Shown here: positions 1-5,711 of the stretch, one piece after another
Position numbering within the stretch: the first letter of the stretch is position 1
Layout: every line of letters begins with the position of its first letter
Assembly: GCA_012960505.1 (NCBI GenBank)
Contig: DUBC01000022.1
Location: forward strand, 278-64,277
Source: Verrucomicrobiales bacterium
GTDB lineage: Bacteria > Verrucomicrobiota > Verrucomicrobiia > Verrucomicrobiales > DEV007
Direction of reading: 5' to 3'
DNA length: 64,000 nt
The notes under the pieces: model-generated
Told to the model about the DNA's origin: nothing
Seen by the model: the letters and a program-made list of their open reading frames with translations, nothing else
The model's database searches: none
Program-made: the position numbers and the translations under genes

Positions 1-11
1 AAGCCAGAAAA

Positions 12-45
12 TAACCCATGATTCATGGTTCGTTGTTCGGGGATC
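12..45 (+). repeat. Dispersed intergenic element A, copy 1
   Basis: This copy begins with taacccatgattcatgg and ends with ttgttcggggatc. The same words recur at 1743-1772, partly at 3189-3249, and in altered form at 5284-5343. It lies directly upstream of element B copy 1. It does not code for anything I recognise. Confidence 0.6.
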
Positions 46-50
46 GATAG

Positions 51-100
51 CCATGAGCCAATGTTCCCGTTATAATCTTAGAGGGATTTTGTAATTGGTT
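51..100 (+). repeat. Dispersed intergenic element B, copy 1 (promoter-like)
   Basis: The core gttcccgttataatctt is followed by ggattttgtaattggt. It is shared almost base for base with 3254-3336 and 3983-4065. It contains a perfect -10-like TATAAT at 71-76, without an obvious -35 hexamer. It lies upstream of the L,D-transpeptidase gene, so it may act as a portable promoter; that role is inference. Confidence 0.6.
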
Positions 101-183
101 TTGTTTTAAAGCAACTCAGTAACTAAATTTCGTATTTGCTGATAGATTGATGCCTTTTGAATCGTTTAGTAAGTTAAGAATAA

Positions 184-912
184 ATGAACAGGCCTCTCAT
201 TTTTATAATTACCATCTTTTGCTTAGTTAGCATGATTTCTCTTATTACATCCAGAGAGTCTCTGCGTAAGGATTTAGATGAAATTAGAAAGAGATTAATT
301 CCTAAGATCAAAGAGGAACTCGAAGAGAAAGGCCTAGAACTTGGCTCCAAGATATTTATCCGAATCTTCAAGGAAGAAAAAATATTGGAGTTATGGTTGC
401 AAGAGAACGAAAAAACCCCCTTCAGATTTTTTAAGAGTTTTCCAATTTGTAATTATTCAGGTTATTTAGGTCCCAAATTGCAAGAAGGCGATCTACAAGC
501 ACCTGAGGGTTTTTATTCTGTGGATAAATCTAAAATGAATCCGAATAGCAAGTTTCATCTATCATTTAATTTGGGTTTTCCCAACTCCCTTGAGAGTGAC
601 CTTGGTCGAACGGGTTCTTTTTTAATGGTTCATGGAGGTTGTGTTTCAACAGGTTGTTTTGCTATGACAAATAAATGGATCGAAGAGATATATTTGATCG
701 CTGAGGCTTCTCTAGAATCAGGGCATCATTCTTTTGATGTTCACTCCTTTCCATTTAGAATGTCAGTGGAAAAAATGGAAAGGACATCTAATCAAAGATG
801 GCAAATTTTCTGGGAAAATTTAAAACAAGGCTATGATTGGTTTGAGTCAAAAAAAAATCCTCCGCGTGTGGATCACAAAAATAAGATGTACACATTTAAA
901 GATGCATTTTAA
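184..912 (+). CDS. L,D-transpeptidase, YafK/YkuD-like
   Basis: This 242-aa protein is probably anchored or exported by an N-terminal hydrophobic segment (residues 4-22). It is followed by a charged, probably helical stretch and a catalytic domain of the YafK-like L,D-transpeptidase group. The active-site signature HGGCVSTGCFAM is visible, with His150 and the nucleophile Cys158 in the expected places. Family members cut or form peptide bonds to meso-diaminopimelate in peptidoglycan, in the periplasm. The gene sits behind repeat elements A and B and is followed 25 bases later by a repeat lipoprotein on the same strand. The fold assignment is secure. Whether it crosslinks peptidoglycan, attaches a protein or works as an amidase cannot be told from sequence. 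Confidence 0.85.
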   Translation: MNRPLIFIITIFCLVSMISLITSRESLRKDLDEIRKRLIPKIKEELEEKGLELGSKIFIRIFKEEKILELWLQENEKTPFRFFKSFPICNYSGYLGPKLQEGDLQAPEGFYSVDKSKMNPNSKFHLSFNLGFPNSLESDLGRTGSFLMVHGGCVSTGCFAMTNKWIEEIYLIAEASLESGHHSFDVHSFPFRMSVEKMERTSNQRWQIFWENLKQGYDWFESKKNPPRVDHKNKMYTFKDAF

Positions 913-937
913 GTTTCCTTATAGTGTTCATTAACCC

Positions 938-1717
938 ATGAACCCCGTACCCTTATTCCTTATCATAGTAACACTGCCCCTGCTTCTTGGGGGATGTGGG
1001 GAGAAGGAAGTGCCTCAGAGTAAATTAGTAGAACGGCAAGGTATTACTTATCTCGTAAATTCTAAAAAGCCTTTCACTGGTAAATCTTCCTCCTTTCATA
1101 AAAATGGGGAGAAGAGGGAGGAACGAAACTACAAGGACGGCAAGAAAGAAGGGCTAGCAACTAAGTGGCATAAAAACGAACAGAAGTATAATGAAGCAAA
1201 TTATAAGGACGGCAAGAAAGAAGGGTTATCGGTTTCTTGGCATGAAAATGGGCAGACGATGACTAAAGGAGGCTGGAAGAACGGTAAGCGAGAAGGGCTA
1301 CATTTGGGTTGGTATGAAAACGGGAAGAAGCAATGGGAAGCAAATAGGAAGGACGGCAAACTTGATGGGCTATGGGTGTATTGGTATGAAAACGGGCAGA
1401 AGAAGGCGGAAGTAAACTACAAGGACGGCAAGAGGGATAGGTTGCTTTTGGGTTGGTATGAAAACGGGAAGAAGGAGGAGGAAGGAAACTACAAGGACGG
1501 CAAGGAGGATGGGCTACATTTGGGTTGGTATGAAAACGGGAAGAAGCAATGGGAAGCAAACTATAAGGACGGCAAACTTGATGGGCTATGGGTGTATTGG
1601 TATGAAAACGGACAGAAGAAGGCAGAAGAAAACTACAAGAATGGTAAAATTGTTTCTGAAAAGTATTGGAACAGCAAAGGTGAACCTGTTGATACTTACG
1701 AAGAAATCCTAAAGTAA
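938..1717 (+). CDS. Lipoprotein with MORN-like (YwqK-type) repeats
   Basis: This 259-aa protein starts with a lipoprotein signal peptide (lipobox LGGC, lipidated Cys about residue 20). The rest is about eight tandem units of 23 residues with the pattern W-Y/H-ENG-x-K-x-x-x-NYKDGKxDGL. This is the MORN-related repeat of proteins often annotated as 'toxin-antitoxin system YwqK family antitoxin'. The ending (WNSKGEPVD) is nearly the same as in the lipoprotein at 3337-3750, so the two are paralogues. Several repeat units are almost identical in DNA (compare the units around 1310-1370 and 1520-1590), indicating recent unit duplication. The function is unknown. The label 'antitoxin' is not supported by any toxin gene next to it. 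Confidence 0.8.
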   Translation: MNPVPLFLIIVTLPLLLGGCGEKEVPQSKLVERQGITYLVNSKKPFTGKSSSFHKNGEKREERNYKDGKKEGLATKWHKNEQKYNEANYKDGKKEGLSVSWHENGQTMTKGGWKNGKREGLHLGWYENGKKQWEANRKDGKLDGLWVYWYENGQKKAEVNYKDGKRDRLLLGWYENGKKEEEGNYKDGKEDGLHLGWYENGKKQWEANYKDGKLDGLWVYWYENGQKKAEENYKNGKIVSEKYWNSKGEPVDTYEEILK

Positions 1718-1740
1718 TCCACGATGAACCCTTCACCCTG

Positions 1741-1818
1741 ACCCCTGATTCATGGTCAGTTGTTCGGGGATCACTTCCAGAAGGCAAAAAGTTCTACCGC
1801 TTTGCTTTGGATAAATAG
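1741..1818 (+). pseudogene. Orphan C-terminal tail ending FYRFALDK
   Basis: An open frame here ends with the residues LPEGKKFYRFALDK and a TAG at 1816-1818. The intact pentapeptide-repeat protein at 41765-42829 ends with PDGKKFYRFALDK, so this is the last piece of a related secreted protein whose body has gone. The upstream part of the frame runs through repeat element A (1743-1772) and matches nothing. No start or ribosome site is present. Confidence 0.6.
1743..1772 (+). repeat. Dispersed intergenic element A, copy 2
   Basis: It contains gattcatggtcagttgttc and ends with ggggatc, nearly as in 12-45. A CTGACC just upstream can pair with the GGTCAG inside it. It runs directly into the orphan FYRFALDK tail. 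Confidence 0.55.
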
Positions 1819-1920
1819 TTTTAATCCTTAGAACCCTTCTCCTTATCTGCCACTTTCTTTCGGGTTATAAAGAACTTTAAACAGTTAGAGCACATAACTG
1901 TGTATTGGAGGTAAATCAGC

Positions 1921-1991
1921 CAGTGCAACCTTTTGCATTAAGGAGGATTAGGTATAGTACCCAATGCTCGTAAGGGAAAAAAGTTGCACTG
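1921..1991 (+). repeat. Nested inverted repeat directly before the 391-aa gene
   Basis: Three nested pairs of arms can be read. The outer pair is CAGTGCAAC (1921-1929) with GTTGCACTG (1983-1991), nine perfect base pairs. The middle pair is GCATT (1935-1939) with AATGC (1963-1967). The inner pair is GGTA (1951-1954) with TACC (1958-1961). The ATG of the next gene follows four bases later. The outer arms differ from the integron R-box consensus (RYYYAAC / GTTRRRY) at one position each, but the inner spacing is asymmetric. It may be a recombination site or an RNA structure in the 5' leader. Confidence 0.5.
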
Positions 1992-1995
1992 ATAG

Positions 1996-3171
1996 ATGAA
2001 AACCTGCTGGAAAGAAGAGCGAGAGGCGCACAACGAATGGCTAAAGAATACATTCGAACCACCAGAAACCCCCGAATGGCTTGGGGATAAAGACCCAAAG
2101 ACAGCACTAGAGGAGCTAAAGAGACTAAAGCTAAGCGAAGATTTTAAATACAAAACCGATCCTCTGATTTCTGGAGAGGAAGCCCTACAGGCATGGTTGG
2201 AGAGGAAACTAAACACGAAGAATTATAGGAAGGAAAAGACAGAAGCTAATAGAATTAAGTCCTTTAATAAGAAGGAAGAGGAGATTCACGAGACTCAAGA
2301 CCTATTACTTACTGAGTGCTATAACGCCTTGCCCCAAGGATGCCCCTTAAAGGTGGCTCATAACCCTTTACAGTTCTTTATGGACTGGCATCAGTTCGAC
2401 CCACTTGTCGCCTGCATGATGTTTAGTGATCTTCGAAAGAACTCAAAGCAACCCGCTCAATTCCTAATAGCCCACCAAGGTATTTACTCTTGGTATCTGA
2501 AAGGATTATTGAAGGGGCAAGTAGGGGATCTCTTCGACATAGATGTGTATAGGAACTCTCACCATCTGAAAGGATTATTGAAGGGGAAAAAATTGAAGGG
2601 GAAAAAACCCTACGTGCATTGGCTAGAGGGTTGGAGTGAAGTTGTTCCTAATGCTCCCTTCATCGAGTTTACCCAGAGGTGGAAAGAGCATGAAGATAGA
2701 GTGGATAGTTATAAGGAGCTTATTAAAGAACAGCCTCAGTTTGAAAGCCCCGAACTAAATCGCTTAAATCAAAGGCTTAATCTATTTGCAGAGCACTTCG
2801 CATGGATTCATAAGGAAGGTACGGAGGACGATAAATGGGCTTGGAAGAAGACTCTAAAGCTATGCCTAGCAGGATTAGAGAATGCTAAGAAAGGATCTAG
2901 TGTAGTGACCGAAATTGTATTCGCTCATAAATTCCTGATGTCTACATGGGCAGAAAACAAAATCTACCTATGCCCAACCCAACTCGATATTAAGAAGTTT
3001 ATGATCAAACATCTTAAGGGATCGAACTGTAGGCAGTGGAAGAATGGAGCCGATGATGATAGTTGGAGCCAACCTATGAATGTGGCTAAGACCTTTATTT
3101 ACTTACCCCGTGGGATAAAGAGGGCACATAGCGGATGGGCTGGTGCGACACTTGGGGAGATAGGCCTGTAA
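1996..3171 (+). CDS. Hypothetical protein, 391 aa
   Basis: I do not recognise this protein. It has no signal peptide or membrane segment, is rich in Lys, Glu and Trp, and looks soluble and mostly helical, so it is probably cytoplasmic. A 23-base sequence (2495-2517) is repeated exactly at 2564-2586, 69 bases later and in frame. This gives two copies of the peptide HLKGLLKG / YLKGLLKG, followed by a short KLKGKK echo, and indicates a recent internal duplication. The gene is preceded by a nested inverted repeat (1921-1991) and followed by an attC-like palindrome (3189-3249), as a cassette gene would be. Near its 3' end another frame carries a conserved-looking tail (3132-3194), so the last dozen residues may result from a frameshift. 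Confidence 0.6.
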   Translation: MKTCWKEEREAHNEWLKNTFEPPETPEWLGDKDPKTALEELKRLKLSEDFKYKTDPLISGEEALQAWLERKLNTKNYRKEKTEANRIKSFNKKEEEIHETQDLLLTECYNALPQGCPLKVAHNPLQFFMDWHQFDPLVACMMFSDLRKNSKQPAQFLIAHQGIYSWYLKGLLKGQVGDLFDIDVYRNSHHLKGLLKGKKLKGKKPYVHWLEGWSEVVPNAPFIEFTQRWKEHEDRVDSYKELIKEQPQFESPELNRLNQRLNLFAEHFAWIHKEGTEDDKWAWKKTLKLCLAGLENAKKGSSVVTEIVFAHKFLMSTWAENKIYLCPTQLDIKKFMIKHLKGSNCRQWKNGADDDSWSQPMNVAKTFIYLPRGIKRAHSGWAGATLGEIGL

Positions 3172-3194
3172 AGTTGATTAGTGAGAAGCCCTAA
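3132..3194 (+). pseudogene. Tail fragment ending DRPVKLISEKP, copy 1
   Basis: In the frame two bases off from the 391-aa gene, just after a TAG at 3129-3131, the sequence reads GWCDTWGDRPVKLISEKP and stops at 3192-3194. The same ending occurs at 5236-5292 as GWGDTWSDRPVKLISEKP. The two copies differ mostly at third codon positions (gac/gat, cga/agg, ccg/cct, gtc/gta, cca/ccc), the pattern left by selection on protein. It is a relict C-terminus of an unidentified protein family, or the true frame of the upstream gene after a frameshift. Confidence 0.55.
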
Positions 3195-3249
3195 CCCATG
3201 ATTCATGGTCAGTTGTCCATTTGCCGCTGACCATTAGTAGGGGTTAGTG
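3189..3249 (+). repeat. Element A, copy 3: two-stem palindrome resembling an attC site
   Basis: The outer arms CTAACCC (3191-3197) and GGGTTAG (3241-3247) pair perfectly. The inner arms ATGGTCAG (3205-3212) and CTGACCAT (3227-3234) also pair perfectly. The spacers are 7 and 6 bases and the central loop is 14. This outer-box, spacer, inner-box geometry resembles a short integron attC. The outer boxes match RYYYAAC at 6 of 7 positions (3189-3195) and GTTRRRY at only 5 of 7 (3243-3249). The site follows the 391-aa gene closely. Confidence 0.5.
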
Positions 3250-3253
3250 ATCA

Positions 3254-3336
3254 AAAGCCACCAGCCACTGTTCCCGTTATAATCTTCGGTGGATTTTGTA
3301 ATTGGTTGGTTTTCTTTGGAGTGTTAGGGTTTTGGG
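3254..3336 (+). repeat. Dispersed intergenic element B, copy 2 (promoter-like)
   Basis: It shares gccactgttcccgttataat and ggattttgtaattggt with copies 1 and 3. It then shares gtgttagggttttggg with copy 3, directly before an ATG in both cases. Here the ATG opens the lipoprotein gene at 3337. It contains a TATAAT. A transcription-start role is inferred. Confidence 0.6.
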
Positions 3337-3750
3337 ATGACGAAGCTATTACCACTACTACTGTCCCTTGTTTTGTTCACTGTTGGGTGTGGCGATAAGA
3401 AGGTATCCTTAGAAGAACGTGAAGGGCTCGTGTATATCAAAGGTTCTGACACTCTTTATACAGGTGAAGAATTGGATTTTTATGAAAACGGGCAGAAGAA
3501 GTTTGAAGGAAACTACAAGGACGGTAAGATGGATGGGCTATTTGTGGGGTGGCATGATAATGGGAAGAAGGGGTGGGAAGTAAACTGGAAGGACGACAAA
3601 AGGGATGGGCTAGTAGTGGAGTGGCATGAAAACGGACAGAAGAAAGGCGAAGCAACTTTTAAGGACGATAAGCCTGTAGAAGGTTCTGAAAAGTTTTGGA
3701 ACAGCAAAGGCGAACCTGTTGATTCAAAAGAAGAAGCTTCCAAAAAATAA
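3337..3750 (+). CDS. Short lipoprotein with MORN-like (YwqK-type) repeats
   Basis: This 137-aa protein has a lipoprotein signal peptide ending in the lipobox TVGC (lipidated Cys about residue 18), then about three MORN-like units of 23 residues of the type W-H-ENGQKK-x-E-x-x-x-KDxKxDGL. It ends with FWNSKGEPVD. It is a shorter paralogue of the protein at 938-1717, sharing both the N-terminal linker and the ending. The ATG lies immediately after element B copy 2 without a clear Shine-Dalgarno sequence, so the start is chosen because it gives an intact signal peptide. The protein is expected on the periplasmic face of a membrane. Its function is unknown. Confidence 0.78.
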   Translation: MTKLLPLLLSLVLFTVGCGDKKVSLEEREGLVYIKGSDTLYTGEELDFYENGQKKFEGNYKDGKMDGLFVGWHDNGKKGWEVNWKDDKRDGLVVEWHENGQKKGEATFKDDKPVEGSEKFWNSKGEPVDSKEEASKK

Positions 3751-3810
3751 CCCCACTAGTTCTCAGATTTTTTTTATTTGGTTCGGGCGGGTCTGTGTGT
3801 ATAAAGAGGT

Positions 3811-3969
3811 ATGTCTTTTCCTGACCCAGTAGATGTAGCTAAGATCGCTGCTATCCTTCGTAATAACGAAGGATAGCACGACTTAATCGATGAGGCCTAT
3901 GAGCTATTAGTCAAAGCGGATGAATATTGCAGAGCTCAACAGATTAAAAATCCAGATGAGGAGGAATAG
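3811..3969 (+). pseudogene. Small gene split by an in-frame TAG at a perfect hairpin
   Basis: ATG at 3811 opens a frame of 21 codons ending at TAG 3874-3876. The same frame then continues for 30 more codons (HDLIDEAYELLVKADEY and beyond) to TAG 3967-3969. Together they would make a 52-residue acidic helical protein. A perfect 12-base-pair hairpin with a four-base loop (arms 3850-3861 and 3866-3877) covers the end of the first half and includes the stop codon. AGAGG lies directly before the ATG. It is probably a dead small gene. Readthrough is possible but unsupported. Confidence 0.5.
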
Positions 3970-3982
3970 GGATCACTTGTCC

Positions 3983-4065
3983 TGAGCCATGAGCCACTGT
4001 TCCCGTTATAATCTTCGGTGGATTTTGTAATTGGTCGGTTAGTTGTGCGGTGTTAGGGTTTTGGG
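3983..4065 (+). repeat. Dispersed intergenic element B, copy 3 (promoter-like)
   Basis: It is nearly identical to copy 2 through the TATAAT core and ggattttgtaattggt, diverges for about 20 bases, and re-converges on gtgttagggttttggg directly before an ATG. Together with the split small gene and a truncated leader, it fills the 388-base gap between the genes at 3337-3750 and 4139-5173. Confidence 0.6.
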
Positions 4066-4116
4066 ATGAAATTATCCTATGCCCTCATTGTCGGCTTATC
4101 CTATAACATCCATTAA
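4066..4116 (+). pseudogene. Signal-peptide stub behind element B copy 3
   Basis: The ATG in the same position relative to element B as the lipoprotein start at 3337 opens a 16-codon frame (MKLSYALIVGLSYNIH) that stops at 4114-4116. The hydrophobic start suggests the remains of a signal peptide whose gene body was lost. It could also be a short leader peptide for the gene at 4139. Confidence 0.4.
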
Positions 4117-4138
4117 ATTAATCAGTAACTAGCATTTA

Positions 4139-5173
4139 ATGAAACCCTTCATTTTTTCTTCACTAAGTCTTCTCGGCTTGAGCTTTCTATTTAACTCTCA
4201 AAACGCTCATGCGAATGATACAGCCTTCGGTGGCACCGCTTCAGCTCCCTACCCCATCCACACCAAAGAAATCCGCATGGTCTCCGAGGACATCACTATC
4301 AAGAGCAACGCGAACGATAACTCATGGATTTACACTTGTGATTTCACATTCAAAAATGTCTCAAATAAACCCGTGAAGCTATTGATGGGAATGCCCTTCT
4401 CAAAAAGGACAAAGTCTGATGATGAAATGCTCAGTATACCAACAGGTGCGAAAGCTCCTCCAGATGGACAACCCCTAGTCTGGGAATTTAAAACCTTTGT
4501 GAACGGTAGAAAATCACGCTCCACAAAAGTAACCCCCATAGTAAACCCAAAACTCCCAAGCATGGATTATAAAGTCGCTTACACTTGGTCAATTCGCTTC
4601 AGACCAGGAGCAACGCACAAAGTTCGTAACACCTACAAGTTAGCCTATACATCAGATTCTGGCGGCCACCTTTATGCAGAGTACATTCTAAAGACTGGAG
4701 GATTGTGGCATGATGGCACAATTGGACGATCAAAACTAAAAGTCATTCTTGATGATTCTCGTTATCTCCTCATAAAGAAAACATCAGAACCAACTTTTCC
4801 AACGACTCCTAAGGGGCATGAAATGAGTATCGAAAAAGGCAATATCGTAATTGAGTGGGACCTGAAGAATTTCAAACCAACTCAAGATCTTATGGTCGTT
4901 TTTAAACATGGTTTAGCCATGTTTTCAATCGACTATAATGAAGATCTTTATAGAGAAGACTTTTCTGGGTATAACAAAGAACAACTTCGACGCCTTAGAA
5001 ACTTACCTTATGCAGCGAGTGGGTATATTTTTAAAGATCCAGAACTAAAAAAATACTACGATTCAAAATGGATCATTCCAAAGAATAAGAATTTTTCAGA
5101 TTCAAATTTCCCGGAATATATTCAAAACTTCATTAAACGAGTCAAAATTTTTGAAGCAAAAGCCGAAGGGTGA
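4139..5173 (+). CDS. Secreted protein with DUF4424-like region and degenerate YARHG domain
   Basis: This 344-aa protein has a signal peptide (about residues 1-25, cleavage likely after AHA). It has a beta-rich middle region resembling DUF4424-type extracellular domains, and a C-terminal segment (about residues 275-310) that fits the YARHG domain: EQLRRLRNLPYAASGYIFKD followed by LKKYYDSKW. The motif that names the family is changed from YARHG to YAASG. YARHG domains are extracellular and thought to bind cell-wall or surface components; nothing more specific is known to me. The gene stands alone behind element B copy 3 and the leader stub. Its stop overlaps the frame of a relict tail (5170-5292). 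Confidence 0.65.
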   Translation: MKPFIFSSLSLLGLSFLFNSQNAHANDTAFGGTASAPYPIHTKEIRMVSEDITIKSNANDNSWIYTCDFTFKNVSNKPVKLLMGMPFSKRTKSDDEMLSIPTGAKAPPDGQPLVWEFKTFVNGRKSRSTKVTPIVNPKLPSMDYKVAYTWSIRFRPGATHKVRNTYKLAYTSDSGGHLYAEYILKTGGLWHDGTIGRSKLKVILDDSRYLLIKKTSEPTFPTTPKGHEMSIEKGNIVIEWDLKNFKPTQDLMVVFKHGLAMFSIDYNEDLYREDFSGYNKEQLRRLRNLPYAASGYIFKDPELKKYYDSKWIIPKNKNFSDSNFPEYIQNFIKRVKIFEAKAEG

Positions 5174-5292
5174 AGAAAAGCATCCAACAATGCGCTAAAA
5201 GATCTTTCGGAAGTGGTCGCAATGACTACTCCAAGGGCTGGGGTGACACTTGGAGCGACCGACCGGTCAAGTTGATTAGTGAGAAGCCATAA
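5170..5292 (+). pseudogene. Tail fragment ending DRPVKLISEKP, copy 2
   Basis: A frame starting with GTG at 5170, overlapping the stop of the upstream gene, reads about 40 codons to TAA 5290-5292. Its last 18 residues, GWGDTWSDRPVKLISEKP, match the fragment at 3132-3194 with mostly synonymous base changes. The residues before that (CAKRSFGSGRNDYSK) are not shared with copy 1. It looks like the surviving C-terminus of a lost gene. The palindromic element A copy 4 follows directly, as element A copy 3 follows copy 1 of the tail. Confidence 0.55.
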
Positions 5293-5343
5293 CCCATAAC
5301 CCATAACCCATGAACAATGGGTCAGGGTTGGGGGTTAGTTGTA
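5284..5343 (+). repeat. Element A, copy 4, with tandem cataaccc units
   Basis: Three near-perfect tandem units of cataaccc (about 5288-5310) lead into a hairpin, ACCCAT-GAACA-ATGGGT, and then caggg and gggggttag. Outer AACCC and GGGTT words can pair as in copy 3. It lies directly after the DRPVKLISEKP tail, repeating the order tail then element A seen at 3132-3249. Confidence 0.5.
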
Positions 5344-5380
5344 ACTTGGAAAACCATCAAGGATGCAGTAAACATGGGGC

Positions 5381-5695
5381 ATGAAAAGTGATTATTTACG
5401 GGCAATCGAGAGTTTTGCTCTTAGAGCATTTCTTATTGCTATAGGGTTTCAGTTGTTCGCGTTATTGATCCTTGTTTTTGGGTCCGACAAGGTCGCTGTT
5501 ATTCAAGGCGCGATAATTGGGATCGAGGAGAGTAGGATGGAACAATTTAAGTATGATGTGAAATTACAATTTTATCTCTTTCTTAATCTGTTCAAAATTG
5601 CTGGGATTCTATTGTTTGGAATCCCTTGGGCAGTCCTTCGTTTTTCGAAAATTTTCCGAGATAACGGATTGGAAACTAAAAAGAATGAGGGCTAA
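5381..5695 (+). CDS. Small membrane protein, 104 aa
   Basis: I see two probable transmembrane segments (about residues 13-34 and 66-86) separated by a polar, charged loop, with a basic C-terminal end. There is no recognisable domain. It is an inner-membrane protein of unknown role. It ends 16 bases before the convergent end of the large cytochrome gene and is the last of the co-oriented accessory genes of the left end. Confidence 0.55.
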   Translation: MKSDYLRAIESFALRAFLIAIGFQLFALLILVFGSDKVAVIQGAIIGIEESRMEQFKYDVKLQFYLFLNLFKIAGILLFGIPWAVLRFSKIFRDNGLETKKNEG

Positions 5696-5711
5696 TTAGA
5701 TGTGGATTCTA

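Noticed and set aside
938..1717. Tandem repeats considered as a CRISPR array
   Set aside because: The unit is a 69-base coding repeat without unique spacers, in an intact lipoprotein gene.
1263..1787. Minus-strand open frame of 174 codons opposite the MORN-like gene
   Set aside because: Its repeats are the reverse image of the coding repeats on the + strand; there is no independent start signal or domain.
938..3750. A toxin-antitoxin system, suggested by the YwqK-type repeats
   Set aside because: No toxin-like gene is paired with either lipoprotein, and exported lipoproteins are not plausible antitoxins.
3811..3969. Selenocysteine or pyrrolysine readthrough in the split small gene
   Set aside because: The internal stop is TAG, not TGA, which excludes selenocysteine, and nothing in the window suggests pyrrolysine genes.
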